From NCBI RefSeq assembly GCF_014653115.1, contig NZ_BNAD01000007.1, positions 1 through 64,000 on the forward strand: a stretch of 64,000 nucleotides of DNA, given 5' to 3'. Numbering within the stretch: position 1 is the first letter of the stretch; each line of letters begins with the position of its first letter. Under the pieces are notes generated by a model. The model saw only the letters and a program-made list of their open reading frames with translations, did no database searches and was not told the DNA's origin. Made by a program: the position numbers and the translations under genes. The DNA comes from Nocardioides flavus (ex Wang et al. 2016). Its GTDB lineage: Bacteria; Actinomycetota; Actinomycetes; Propionibacteriales; Nocardioidaceae. Below, piece by piece: positions 36,201 through 44,859 of the stretch.

Positions 36201-37245
36201 CCTCTTCTGGCTCACCGTGACATCAAGGTCGAAGGGCGATGGTGCGGTTCGATGGAGCGGCCCGTTCACCTCGGAGAGTGAGTTCTTGGGCGGCGAGGGC
36301 CGAACTGCGAGCGTCCCTTCTGAGGAGTTCGCTTCTTGGGGCGAGGGTGCAGCGTTCCCGAGCCTTCCTGCGACCGAGTCTTTGGACGTGCTTCGCCAGC
36401 TCAAATTGAGTCCACGCTTTGACAGCGTTAGGCCAGGCTGGGCATTCAGAGCCACGCGGGAACTTGATGCAACGAACGACAAGAAGTTGCTCGAGTTCGA
36501 CATCGATGAGCCGAGGGACAGGACTCCGGTCTTTACCGGTGGCACCTTCAACCTTTGGGAGCCCGATGCGGGCGCTCTGTACGCGTACGCGCCAACCGCC
36601 GCGCTGAGATCGCATCTCGAACCCAAGACTCGGCGAGCATTCAGGTCGGCGCGCTCGGCCTACCACGGCATGTCATTGCCGAATGGTCGCCTGCCCATGG
36701 ACCGCGCACGGATTGCTTTCCGCGACGTGACGAACAGTGAGAACTTCCGGACGACCATTGCTTGCCTGCTGCCGCCCGGCGTGACTTCGGTGAACGCGGC
36801 CCCGTTTGTCGTCACACGGGACGGTGGGGTCCGAGAAGAAGCGTTTCTGCTGGGTGTCATGTCGAGTGTTCCCTTCGATTGGGCCTCGCGTCGTTGGGTC
36901 GAGCGCCACCTCAACTTTTGGATCCTGAATCCGCTTCCGGTTCCGATCTTCGAGCCCGCATCGTCGCTCGGGAGCCGAGCCGTTGAGGTCGCTGGCCGAC
37001 TTGCAGCTGTGGATGATCGGTACGTTGAGTGGGCAGACGAGCTCGGGGTCGCGACGGGTTCCGTCGCCCCTGGCGCGGAGAAGGACGACCTGCTCGCGGA
37101 ACTGGATGCGCTGGTGTGCCTGTTGTACGGGCTGAAAGAGGACCACGTCGAGCATGTGTTTTCGACCTTCCATCGCAGCTGGGACTACGAAGCGCGCCTC
37201 GAGGCTGTGCTTGAGCACTACCGCGGGTGGAAAGGCCAGGCATGA
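33238..37245 (+). CDS. Large N6-adenine DNA methyltransferase (system A)
   Basis: 1335 residues of the Eco57I/type IIG-like methyltransferase class. The N-terminal 230 residues form an unassigned domain. The helical region with LFRLLFQAYAEDRGLLPSGR (about 355-375) and the GSYFTPKVVVDHLIERS motif (about 540-556) precede SAM-binding motif I DLAMGSGHF at about 595, and catalytic motif IV NPPW at about 845. The C-terminal 300 residues probably recognise the target (WVFPNVHQQYLFWL, GVMSSVPFDWASRRWVERHL). No clear nuclease motif is visible. GTG start with GAGGAG about ten bases upstream. Its stop overlaps the ATG of the helicase gene (ATGA). It should mark host DNA so that the other operon products spare it, as in BREX or DISARM; drmAB, pglZ and brxC are absent. 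Confidence 0.9.
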   Translation: MRLTADKVVTWTDGAAPAGVTPEKVFLGPDPFGLGGFQVAVASALVTPSRQALRDLFTARKGRTQVQLVVAVVHDGTAHIFGPDPQAQPIELSLEQAERQLQSVLSEPDVLAATERFAGFRKANDSTGVAGFSNSGLFASHHITSNVPKRADWESLGNQAGSLLSKRGKQLVEALGFGTQPGPNGTMLLSIGGHPPRAVAVLLDDSEQFDAKTQRFQLSPVAFGLAVASKQEVPWLVVLRKDQIRLYPGRDGVGVGSKGQAETFFEVDLSTIDAEYAALLPLIFSADALATDGTADELLRDSSRYATELGARLRERIYDEIVPPVAVEVAQRLAKYAAVPLDADGLSLAYRVTLRILFRLLFQAYAEDRGLLPSGRNEGFDANSLKTNARRLLDSESDEFGDSSTIWFDLVQVWNAIDQGNPQWQIPSYNGGLFSSDADRSPEGALIKKIELPDSVLGPALKSLLIDVTSDGVLGPVDFRSLSVREFGTIYEGLLESSLSLAEEDLTLDSSGAWVPAKEGDEVWAPAASVYFHTASGERKATGSYFTPKVVVDHLIERSIVPVLTAHLDKIAAYLAAGDASAAAREFFDFRVADLAMGSGHFLVAAVDKIEALMRTFLTEHAVPGVTEELLRLAAVARDALGTDDVAKSEVDEVGLLRRQVARRCIYGLDLNPMAVELARLALWIHTFVPGLPMSNLDHGLVNANSLTGIGTIDEALDALQPERARGAATFFDDVIIDNLASAKTLLVDVANASEANKAEVEEGARLLGEARAAADTARRIFNAALAVRIGTITPGLILDEESLQRVLDMPEVDEIERSLSPAHMPFLFPEVFLRDRSGFDVTVGNPPWEEMVVDTAQWWGIQIPGLRGLPQREKARVLESFRAARPDLEQRFVAEQQAVAGVRSVLMTGPYPGLGSGDVDLYQAFAWRNWNLIHSQGLSALVLPRNALAGASLGEWRKEVLAKGRFASVTALMNTRGWVFPNVHQQYLFWLTVTSRSKGDGAVRWSGPFTSESEFLGGEGRTASVPSEEFASWGEGAAFPSLPATESLDVLRQLKLSPRFDSVRPGWAFRATRELDATNDKKLLEFDIDEPRDRTPVFTGGTFNLWEPDAGALYAYAPTAALRSHLEPKTRRAFRSARSAYHGMSLPNGRLPMDRARIAFRDVTNSENFRTTIACLLPPGVTSVNAAPFVVTRDGGVREEAFLLGVMSSVPFDWASRRWVERHLNFWILNPLPVPIFEPASSLGSRAVEVAGRLAAVDDRYVEWADELGVATGSVAPGAEKDDLLAELDALVCLLYGLKEDHVEHVFSTFHRSWDYEARLEAVLEHYRGWKGQA

Positions 37246-40200
37246 CGCAGCTTCCTGATTTCGCTACGAATCACGCACCGAGTGATGCCGCGACGACCGT
37301 CGCTGACAAGGTCAATGAGTTGTTCCGGCTGCTGCGCGAGAACAAGGTCACGGCGCCGCCGATCGCAATCGCAACCGCGTACATCAATCCCGCCGGGTTC
37401 GCGCTTCTCGCCGACGAGCTCGAGACCGCGCCGCGCGTGCGGCTCCTGTTGGGTGCGGAGCCGGAGGAGGACTCGGTCCGCGCGATCACATTGGGCGACG
37501 CGGACCAGGACGACCGGCGTGACGCAGCGATCGCCAACCACCAGGCGTGGCTGGAGGCCGAGCGCGACACGATGGGTTTCGCCCGGGTGCCCACCTCCGA
37601 AGCCAGGCGGATGGTCGAATGGCTCAAGAGCGTGGACCCGGAGGGCGGTGCCAAGGTCGAGGTACGTCGATACACCGGCGGATTCCTTCACGGCAAGACA
37701 TATCTGGTCGAGGACGGCGCCGCCCAGGCCGCCATCGCCGGCTCGTCGAACATGACCTACGCGGGCCTAGCCCACAATGCCGAGCTGAACCTCGGCACCG
37801 GCGGCGGCACCAGCTCGGCCGGCAAGGTTCGCGAGTGGTTCGAGCACTTCTGGAACCTCAGCGACTCCTACGACCTCGCCGAGCTCTACGGTCGTCTGTG
37901 GGATCCACACACACCGTGGTCCGTCTACCTCCGGATGTTGTGGGAGCTATATGGCGAGCACCTTGATGCCGACGAGAACCCGAACGTCCGGACTGGCCTG
38001 AACCTCACGCGGTTCCAAGCCGATGGTGTGGCGCGCATGGAGCGCCTTCTCGACGAGCACGGCGGGGTACTTGTCGCCGATGAAGTCGGTCTCGGCAAGA
38101 CGTTCCTCGCTGGTGAGGTCATCTATCGGACCGCAAACATCAACCGACAGCGCGTGCTCATCGTTGCCCCGGCAGCCCTGAAGTCGTCGATGTGGGAGCC
38201 GTTCCTGGAAACCCACGATTTCAGTCGGTGGGTGAAGGTCTACTCCTACGAAGAGGTGCGCAATCGGCTTGATCCCGACAAGGGATCGATTGAGGCGTTC
38301 ATTCAGGAGGTTGAGGACTACTCGCTCGTCGTCATCGACGAGGCACACAACCTCCGCAACTCGGGGGCCCAGCGATCGGGGGCCGTCGATCGGGTGATCA
38401 CCGCGGGAGGCTCGAAGCGAGTTGTGCTGCTGACGGCGACGCCGGTCAACAATTCGCTGAGCGACCTCGAGACGCTCGTCAAGTACTTCATCCGTGACGA
38501 CGCCCGGTTTGCCTCGCTCGGCATCCCCAGCATTCGCGAGTACATCAAGCAGGCGCAGGCCATCGACCCGGCGAACCTCACGCCGGAGCACCTCTTCGAC
38601 CTGATGGACCAGGTCGCCGTTCGGCGTACGCGGAAGTTCGTCAAGGAGCACTACGCCAACGAGCTGATCATTGGGCCGGACGGCAAGCCGACCACGATCA
38701 AGTTCCCCCAGCCCAAGGTCCGGCGCATCGACTACGACCTGGACGATGACGGGCTCGCGCTCATCGACGCCATGGTGTACGCACTCGACGATCCGACCGA
38801 TCCCCACGCGCCCCGTGCGTGGGAGGACCGGAGCCGCGACCCGAAGCGCCTCATGCTCGCGCGCTACTTGTCGAGCATGTACACGGTCGACCACGACCTG
38901 CAGGAGTACCAGATCAGCAACGCCGGCCTTCTACGTTCGGGCCTGTTGAAGCGTCTGGAGTCGAGCCCACAGGCCCTCCACGCATCGCTGGAGAAGATGA
39001 TCGCCTCTCACGAGTCGTTCCTCGACGCGCTCGGCAGGGGCTACGTCCTCAAGGGTGAAGCGCTCAGTGAGTGGGTCTCTTCTGAGTCCGACGACCTCGA
39101 TGACTTCGTCTTGGAGTTCGACAAGGACGACCAGATCGAATCGGTCGACGGCTACCACCTCACCGAACTGCGGGCCGACGTCGAATCTGACATTGCGCTG
39201 CTGCGTGACCTACGAGACCTGGCGTTGGTCGTGACTGAGGGAATTGAGCCCAAGGTCCAGCGCCTGATTGCCGAGCTCACCCAAATCGCGTCGGAAGCTC
39301 AGCGAGTGGACCCGCGCGGTCTCTCGCACTCAGACCGACGGAAGGTGATCATCTTCTCGGCCTTCACCGACACGATCGTTCCGATCCACGAGGCCGTGGT
39401 CGAGGCGATCACGAACGCCCCGGCCGGCTCGCCGTTGGCGGACTACCTGGGGCGCGTGGCGCCGCCGATCATGGGCTCGTATGCCAAGGTCCACGAGCGT
39501 GGCGCCAGCGGCGGCGTCGACCAGGGCGGCCGCGCTTCAACGATCGCCGGCTTCGCGCCGGCCACCGCCGGGCCACGCAACGCGGCCGGGGAGCCGTCGG
39601 CTAAGGACGAGTTCGACATTCTGTTCACGACCGACGTACTGGCCGAGGGTGTAAACCTTCAGCAGGCTGGGCAGATGATCAACTACGACCTGCCTTGGAA
39701 CCCCATGCGGATCGTGCAGCGCCACGGCCGTGTGGACCGCATCGGCTCCAAGCACGATTACGTCTACCTCGGCCTGTTCTTCCCCGCCGAGCGCCTCGAC
39801 GCGCTGCTGGCCCTCGAAGCGCGGCTCGAGGCGAAGCTGGCCCTCGCAGACGCAGCTGTCGGTGCCGGTGAGGTGCTGCCTGGCCGCGGCCCGGGCCATG
39901 AGGTGAATCTCGCCGATGATCAGGTGATCGACGAGTTCGAGAAGCTCCTTGACTCCGGCGGATCGAGCGCCTCGCTGTCTGGCGAGGAATACCGGAGGCG
40001 GTTGTTCGGGGCGTTCAGCATGGAACCTGTATTGAAGTCTGACGTGCTCTCGCTTCCCTTTGGTTCGGGGAGCGGGTTCGTGAACCCCGTCGTCCGCGGC
40101 AACGGTTACGTGTTCTGCGTCAAGATCGGCAAGAGCGCCAAACCTTGGTTCCGTTACGTGCCCGCGAACGACGACTGGACCCTTCGGTTGACCGACGAGC

Positions 40201-40739
40201 GCGAGCCGGTCGTGTCGTCCGACACCCTGATCTCCCTGCGTGTCGCGGATCCCCAGAATTCGAGCGCTGAGCGATGGCTCCCGGAGGACGTCTACGACCA
40301 CGCGTTCGACGCATGGGAAGTTGCTCGAGATAGCGTCTACTCGGCGTGGAAGGAACTGACTGACCCGAACGCGTTCCAGCCAGACCTGCCGTTGTCGTTC
40401 AGGGACGCGTACACGTTGGTTCTTCGCAAGGGTGGCTACCTCGGCAAGGAGGCGCAGATTGGCCTCGCCAACCGGCTGCGAAGCGTTCCTACGGCCAAGG
40501 TCGCGCGTCAGGTGCGAGGCGCTCTCAACCAGGGTGCAACCGACGAGCAGCGCATCGGGCTGGTGACGGAAGTTCTCGACGAGGCTGGAATCACCGCCCC
40601 GCCGCCGCGTGAGCCGCTCACCGACATCGAGCTGCACGAAGTCCGGCTCGTCACGTGGATGGCCGTGAAGGGAACGCGGGGTCAGGAGGAAGCGCTCGGG
40701 CAGCTTCCGGGCTCGAAGCTCGCGGGGGAGTTGTTCTGA
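37242..40739 (+). CDS. PLD-SNF2 helicase fusion (system A)
   Basis: 1165 residues. An N-terminal phospholipase D-like domain (about 20-225) has one HKD-type motif, HGKTYLVED at about 150, followed by AIAGSSNMTYAGL. A SNF2/DEAD helicase follows: ADEVGLGKTFLAGEV at about 280, DEAH in VVIDEAHNLRN at about 366, LLTATPVNNSLSDLETLVKY, and the C-terminal lobe with LFTTDVLAEGVNLQQA and QRHGRVDRIGS at about 825. PLD domains of this form are nucleases in several defence systems. The protein could translocate on DNA and cut unmodified targets. It overlaps the methyltransferase by four bases and the HEPN-DUF3320 gene by one. Confidence 0.92.
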   Translation: MTQLPDFATNHAPSDAATTVADKVNELFRLLRENKVTAPPIAIATAYINPAGFALLADELETAPRVRLLLGAEPEEDSVRAITLGDADQDDRRDAAIANHQAWLEAERDTMGFARVPTSEARRMVEWLKSVDPEGGAKVEVRRYTGGFLHGKTYLVEDGAAQAAIAGSSNMTYAGLAHNAELNLGTGGGTSSAGKVREWFEHFWNLSDSYDLAELYGRLWDPHTPWSVYLRMLWELYGEHLDADENPNVRTGLNLTRFQADGVARMERLLDEHGGVLVADEVGLGKTFLAGEVIYRTANINRQRVLIVAPAALKSSMWEPFLETHDFSRWVKVYSYEEVRNRLDPDKGSIEAFIQEVEDYSLVVIDEAHNLRNSGAQRSGAVDRVITAGGSKRVVLLTATPVNNSLSDLETLVKYFIRDDARFASLGIPSIREYIKQAQAIDPANLTPEHLFDLMDQVAVRRTRKFVKEHYANELIIGPDGKPTTIKFPQPKVRRIDYDLDDDGLALIDAMVYALDDPTDPHAPRAWEDRSRDPKRLMLARYLSSMYTVDHDLQEYQISNAGLLRSGLLKRLESSPQALHASLEKMIASHESFLDALGRGYVLKGEALSEWVSSESDDLDDFVLEFDKDDQIESVDGYHLTELRADVESDIALLRDLRDLALVVTEGIEPKVQRLIAELTQIASEAQRVDPRGLSHSDRRKVIIFSAFTDTIVPIHEAVVEAITNAPAGSPLADYLGRVAPPIMGSYAKVHERGASGGVDQGGRASTIAGFAPATAGPRNAAGEPSAKDEFDILFTTDVLAEGVNLQQAGQMINYDLPWNPMRIVQRHGRVDRIGSKHDYVYLGLFFPAERLDALLALEARLEAKLALADAAVGAGEVLPGRGPGHEVNLADDQVIDEFEKLLDSGGSSASLSGEEYRRRLFGAFSMEPVLKSDVLSLPFGSGSGFVNPVVRGNGYVFCVKIGKSAKPWFRYVPANDDWTLRLTDEREPVVSSDTLISLRVADPQNSSAERWLPEDVYDHAFDAWEVARDSVYSAWKELTDPNAFQPDLPLSFRDAYTLVLRKGGYLGKEAQIGLANRLRSVPTAKVARQVRGALNQGATDEQRIGLVTEVLDEAGITAPPPREPLTDIELHEVRLVTWMAVKGTRGQEEALGQLPGSKLAGELF

Positions 40740-41836
40740 TGGGGTTCGATGCGCGTTACTCGGTCGATCGCGGGCTGCACCATCTGGCCAAGCGGCTGGA
40801 CCCGATCATCGGCGCGAAGTTGGCGCCGAGCCTGGGCGGCCTGCCGTGGCCAACGGTCCTGGCTGAACTGGACAAGATGCGGGGCAAGCCCCCGAAGACC
40901 TATGTCGCCACGGACCTCCAGTCCCAGCTCAAGACGATCACTGAACGCCTGGGCAATCTTGGCTTCCCGTTCGATGACCACACCCGCCTCGTGAGCGCAC
41001 TCGGCAGCGAGCTTCGGATCGTGCGCAATCGATGGGCCCACCACGACGAGCTGACCACCCTCGATGCCTGGCGGGCTCACGATTTCGCCGTACGGCTCCT
41101 GGAGCACTTTGGCGACGGGGACGGAGCCGCCGCCGCCGGCGATCTGAGGGACGAGGCATTCGCGGCGCTCGCCGAGGAGAAGGGCGTAGCCGTACACGTC
41201 GCCGACGTGGGGCCGGAGGCTGTGGCGACGCCCGCGCCCGCTCCGATGGACGCCCCTTCCGGGGACGTGGTTCGCCCCGACCCTGCGGTGTTGACTCGCG
41301 CAGATTCGACAAGCACCCCGACCATCGGTTCGGGACGCTTTGAGTTCGAGCCGTGGACAGTCGTGCTGGTTGGTGACGTTTCCGTTCTCGACGACCTTCC
41401 GAAGAAGGTCGCCAAGGAGCAGGTTCGCGCGGTCGCGACCGAGATTGCAGAGTTCGAGGGACCGATCCACATCGACCGGCTCGCGCAGCTCACGGCGTCG
41501 TCTTTCGGAGTGCAGCGGTTGTGGCCGGCACGCGAGAAGAAGCTGACGTACCAGATCAGGCAGACCGGCCTGCTGGTCGACGCCGACAAGTTTGTCTGGC
41601 CGACCGACCTCGACCCGAAGACGTGGGGCGAATTTCGTCCCAGCGACAGCACTGTCGATCGACCGTTCACCCAGATCAGCCCGATTGAGATCGCGAACGC
41701 TATGCGTCTTCTCGGGAAGGAGTCCCCTGGCATGGCCGGTTCTGAACTCGACGCTGCCACACTCCAGACTTTTGGGCGCAGGCGGAAGACCAAGCAGTTC
41801 GTCGCCGTCCTTGACCGCGCACGATCGCTGATCTGA
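40739..41836 (+). CDS. Swt1-like HEPN plus DUF3320 protein (system A)
   Basis: 365 residues with two modules. The first (about 5-130) matches Swt1-like HEPN domains: a helical bundle ending in ELRIVRNRWAHHDELTT, where RNRWAH (about 95-100) is the R-x4-H RNase-type motif. The second (about 210-360) matches DUF3320: EGPIHIDRLAQLTASSFGV, a FVWPTDLDPKTWGEFRPS strand region and ISPIEIANAMRLL. DUF3320 is usually the C-terminal part of large DUF4011-type helicases; here it is attached to HEPN. It may be a toxin or effector controlled by the helicase. Its ATG overlaps the helicase stop (TGATG). Confidence 0.82.
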   Translation: MGFDARYSVDRGLHHLAKRLDPIIGAKLAPSLGGLPWPTVLAELDKMRGKPPKTYVATDLQSQLKTITERLGNLGFPFDDHTRLVSALGSELRIVRNRWAHHDELTTLDAWRAHDFAVRLLEHFGDGDGAAAAGDLRDEAFAALAEEKGVAVHVADVGPEAVATPAPAPMDAPSGDVVRPDPAVLTRADSTSTPTIGSGRFEFEPWTVVLVGDVSVLDDLPKKVAKEQVRAVATEIAEFEGPIHIDRLAQLTASSFGVQRLWPAREKKLTYQIRQTGLLVDADKFVWPTDLDPKTWGEFRPSDSTVDRPFTQISPIEIANAMRLLGKESPGMAGSELDAATLQTFGRRRKTKQFVAVLDRARSLI

Positions 41837-41847
41837 ACGTCCCGGTA

Positions 41848-42381
41848 ATGACTGAGGGTCCCATTCACTATCTCCTCGTTATTGGCGAGCGCGAGGGGCT
41901 CGCGTGGATCCTGCGGGAACGTCGAATGGCCTTCCCTTCAACTTCGCGGCGGGAAGTGACCCAGTTGAAGGTTGGAGATCGGCTACTGCTAACGACGACC
42001 CGAGGTTGCTTCCATAACCCGACTCGCGACGCTACGCGAGTGATCGCACTTGGCCACGTTCTCAGCGAAGTTGCCGAACTCGAAGTCCCGATCGCGATCG
42101 CGGGACGTGAATTCACCCGCGACTGCTCGATAGCCATAGACCTGCTGGCGCCATACCTCGACGGCGTCGAGCTCGCGCCGCTCGCTGAAAGATTGGATGC
42201 CTTTGCAGGGAGCACAGCCTGGGGTATGCGTTTGCGGCGACCGCTGCTGGCGCTCTCGGCTCGAGACGCAAAGTTGCTATGCCGGCGCTTGGACGGCGTC
42301 GCTGCGGATCCCGCCGAGGCCCAGCCCACGTACCTCGCGCGGATACGTCCGATTGCGACGCTTGGCCGACAGCGCGGGTGA
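41848..42381 (+). CDS. EVE/PUA-like domain protein (system A)
   Basis: 177 residues, starting MTEGPIHYLLVIGEREGLAW and continuing with LKVGDRLLLTTTRGCFHNPT, RVIALGHVLSEVAEL and EVPIAIAGREFTRDCSIAID. The pattern of a short strand, a 'GD.L.LY..' turn and 'I...G.V' is that of EVE/PUA-fold proteins, which often read modified bases. I assign the fold with moderate confidence. It is 11 bases after the HEPN-DUF3320 gene, so likely the fourth gene of system A, and could sense methylated or foreign DNA. Confidence 0.6.
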   Translation: MTEGPIHYLLVIGEREGLAWILRERRMAFPSTSRREVTQLKVGDRLLLTTTRGCFHNPTRDATRVIALGHVLSEVAELEVPIAIAGREFTRDCSIAIDLLAPYLDGVELAPLAERLDAFAGSTAWGMRLRRPLLALSARDAKLLCRRLDGVAADPAEAQPTYLARIRPIATLGRQRG

Positions 42382-42515
42382 TGACGCGCCTGAACTCCGT
42401 GAGATCGTGCTCCCTCGTCTGCTGACGGTGGTCCCGAGTTTGGTCAGCTTGGGGTCGCCTGAGGGTGACAGAGGTCGGGTGAGTCTGGCCGCGCGAATCA
42501 GATCGCACGGAGTGT

Positions 42516-44855
42516 TCAGGCACGAAGGCGGACGCGTGTCGGAACGCGCAATTGCTGCCGAAGGATCTGGTGCAGGTCGGCGGTCGCGAGCTCGCGGTCT
42601 TCGAGCGTTGCCGCGAGGGCGTAGTTCTGACTTACGTATGTCGGGTCGTTGCGTGCCCACGTCTGTGCCTTGTGCGTCACCGCGATGAGGAACGTCTCGT
42701 CATCGTTCACGAAGGAGTTCCGCCCAACCCAAGCCCGCATCTGCAGCGTGCTCTGGGTAAAGGTGTTCACGCCGGGCTGGAGATTGAGCTTCCGGCGATC
42801 GTTGATCAGGTCGGACGGGTCGTCGGGGTCTTGTCGTTGCAGGATCTCCGCAAGCTCGTCGGGGTCGATGTCTCGGTAGACCTCGAACTTCATGGTTCCC
42901 GCCAGGTACTCGCGCCGCTGGCGACGAACAGGTGGGTCGAATGCGAGCGCCACGCTGATCACCCGATCACGTCGGCTCCCGCGACGGAATTCCTCGGGGA
43001 TCGGGACGGGGTGGATCTGCACGGTGTCGACGGGCATTGAGCCGTCGTACGTCATGGTGACGCGCCTCGCGTCGCTTGACGTCGCTCGCTCCACGTTTGG
43101 TAATCCGAGCCCATAGATCCGGTTACGGCGGTGGAGCTCTGAGAGGTTTGCCGCAGGAGGCGTCTGCGCAGAACCTGTCGCGAGGAGGGCCCTCACTAGG
43201 TTCCCCGAGGCGTCCGGGTAGGCGTAAGCAATGTCAGCTGCCACGCGGGCGACGGCGGGGGCGGCGTAACTCGTGCCGTTCACGGCGGCGAAGATCTGGC
43301 CGCCGACACCTCGAGTCGATGTGCTGATTAGTGATGCACCGAGGTCGTTCTGCACAACGTTGCCGGTGTCGTTCACCACCACATTGCCGCCATAGTGGGT
43401 GACGTCAGGCTTGTTTGCTCGCCGCGAGTTTGTTCCTAGGCCGGGCCCAGTCCTGCTGAACGGAGCAGCCTCGTGGGCGTCAGCAGCTGCCTGCCACCCG
43501 ACACGGCCAGGCAGCTCAGCCGGGGCGCCACTGAGTGCGAGCGCTCCGACAGTCACGGCGAGCGCAGCCGGTCCGGGCTCCGACAAGCGATGCTCCGGGG
43601 CGAAGAAGAACTCAGGCTTGTCGTCGATGACATGGTGCCCACTCGGTGTTCGGGCCGAGAGATCGGTAGGAGCGTTGCCCGTGGGCAGGACCACGACAAT
43701 GCCGAGCTCGCGGACCAAGTCGTCGATCGTCTCTGTGAGTGGACCGAGATGAAGGTCGTTGAACGGCTCCGAGTATCCGATGGACAGGTTGAAGATCCTC
43801 ACTCCATGCGTGCCATGAAGGTGGCGGATCGCCTGCTCGACAAGGTCATGCGGAGTGGCGTACGTCGCAAACCGCGGCGGGTGGGCTGGGCGCGATGGAT
43901 CGGGCTCCAGAATGCGCACGACACGGACATTGCCGACTGCTGAAATCGGTAGGGCATCACGCAGTTCTTCATGCAGTGACGGAAGGAGGACTCGACCGAC
44001 TACCTCGGTGCCATGCGTGCCGCGCTGCTGCCACTGGTAGGTAGCTGGCGCCAAAGACTCGTCCGACAGGACCAAACCACTCAGCAGAGGGTGTGCTGAC
44101 TCGGGCGAATCGTCGAGAACGCCTACCACCTCGCTGGCTGCGTCCAACCGGGAGATCGAGGAGACGTCGAGGTTCCGCCAGTCCCGGAAGTCCAGGAACG
44201 GGACAGGCGGCGTGCGCACGAGCTCGACCACCGAGGTGCTCACAAGGTCGTCCAGCCCGGCTCTCGAGACCCGGACCCGCATGTAACTACGTCTCGACGA
44301 GACCGATCGAAGTACGACCTGACCACCGTTCTGACCAACGATCTCCTCAACGATGCTCGCTCGCCGTTGAGCTTCGGCGTGCGTGCCGCTCGGCCAGATG
44401 AGGACGTCAACCGTGTTCTGGCTGCTGGGGCCACCATCGAGTTCGGCAATCCCAGGGCCGGTGCGGTCTATCGGGCCGTACGGCTCAATGTCGTCGATCT
44501 GGTTGAAGAAGGTCCGCAGTTCCCCCGTGCGGACGTAACGCTCGAGCGCTTGCTCTAGTGCAGCGCCTTGATCGCTCGAGAGCACAAAGTACGTGTAGTC
44601 GACTGTCTCGCCGAGAACTTGCAGTCCGCGTCCTTCGAACGCGGAATCTTCCGGTCGGGCACCGGCCTTGATCTTGAAGACAAGGTCGGGGTCGACGCCC
44701 GCGTTCAGCTGGCGTGGAGCGCGGACGGTTTGCAGTTGCTGACGCAGATGCGCACCGTGCGGGCCGCGTTGTCGGCTCGGTGAACCGCCCCCCGCGGGAC
44801 TTGAGCGTCGCGACTGCAGTGGCCGAGGGTTCGGCAGCAGGAGGTGTTCCGGCAT
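42516..44855 (-). CDS. ietS: Subtilisin-like serine protease, IetS type
   Basis: 779 residues with no signal peptide, so it acts inside the cell. The S8 catalytic triad is visible: Asp in GVLDDSPES (about 248), His in RGTHGTEVV (281) and Ser in NGTSYAAP (529); the oxyanion-region PTGNAP is at about 391. A long N-terminal region (1-235) and a strand-rich C-terminal domain (about 600-779) flank the protease. It starts four bases after the stop of the AAA+ gene. An AAA+ ATPase beside a subtilisin-like protease is the composition of the antiviral pair named IetAS. The ATPase probably gates or targets the protease. Confidence 0.87.
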   Translation of the reverse strand: MPEHLLLPNPRPLQSRRSSPAGGGSPSRQRGPHGAHLRQQLQTVRAPRQLNAGVDPDLVFKIKAGARPEDSAFEGRGLQVLGETVDYTYFVLSSDQGAALEQALERYVRTGELRTFFNQIDDIEPYGPIDRTGPGIAELDGGPSSQNTVDVLIWPSGTHAEAQRRASIVEEIVGQNGGQVVLRSVSSRRSYMRVRVSRAGLDDLVSTSVVELVRTPPVPFLDFRDWRNLDVSSISRLDAASEVVGVLDDSPESAHPLLSGLVLSDESLAPATYQWQQRGTHGTEVVGRVLLPSLHEELRDALPISAVGNVRVVRILEPDPSRPAHPPRFATYATPHDLVEQAIRHLHGTHGVRIFNLSIGYSEPFNDLHLGPLTETIDDLVRELGIVVVLPTGNAPTDLSARTPSGHHVIDDKPEFFFAPEHRLSEPGPAALAVTVGALALSGAPAELPGRVGWQAAADAHEAAPFSRTGPGLGTNSRRANKPDVTHYGGNVVVNDTGNVVQNDLGASLISTSTRGVGGQIFAAVNGTSYAAPAVARVAADIAYAYPDASGNLVRALLATGSAQTPPAANLSELHRRNRIYGLGLPNVERATSSDARRVTMTYDGSMPVDTVQIHPVPIPEEFRRGSRRDRVISVALAFDPPVRRQRREYLAGTMKFEVYRDIDPDELAEILQRQDPDDPSDLINDRRKLNLQPGVNTFTQSTLQMRAWVGRNSFVNDDETFLIAVTHKAQTWARNDPTYVSQNYALAATLEDRELATADLHQILRQQLRVPTRVRLRA

Positions 44856-44859
44856 TGCG

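Noticed and set aside
37947..38894. Long minus-strand open frame (315 residues) inside the PLD-SNF2 helicase gene
   Set aside because: It is a mirror frame of a high-GC gene with no domain; the helicase motifs on the plus strand are clear.
33238..40739. Calling system A DISARM or BREX
   Set aside because: DrmA, DrmB (DUF1998), BrxC and PglZ are absent, and the PLD domain is fused to the SNF2 helicase.
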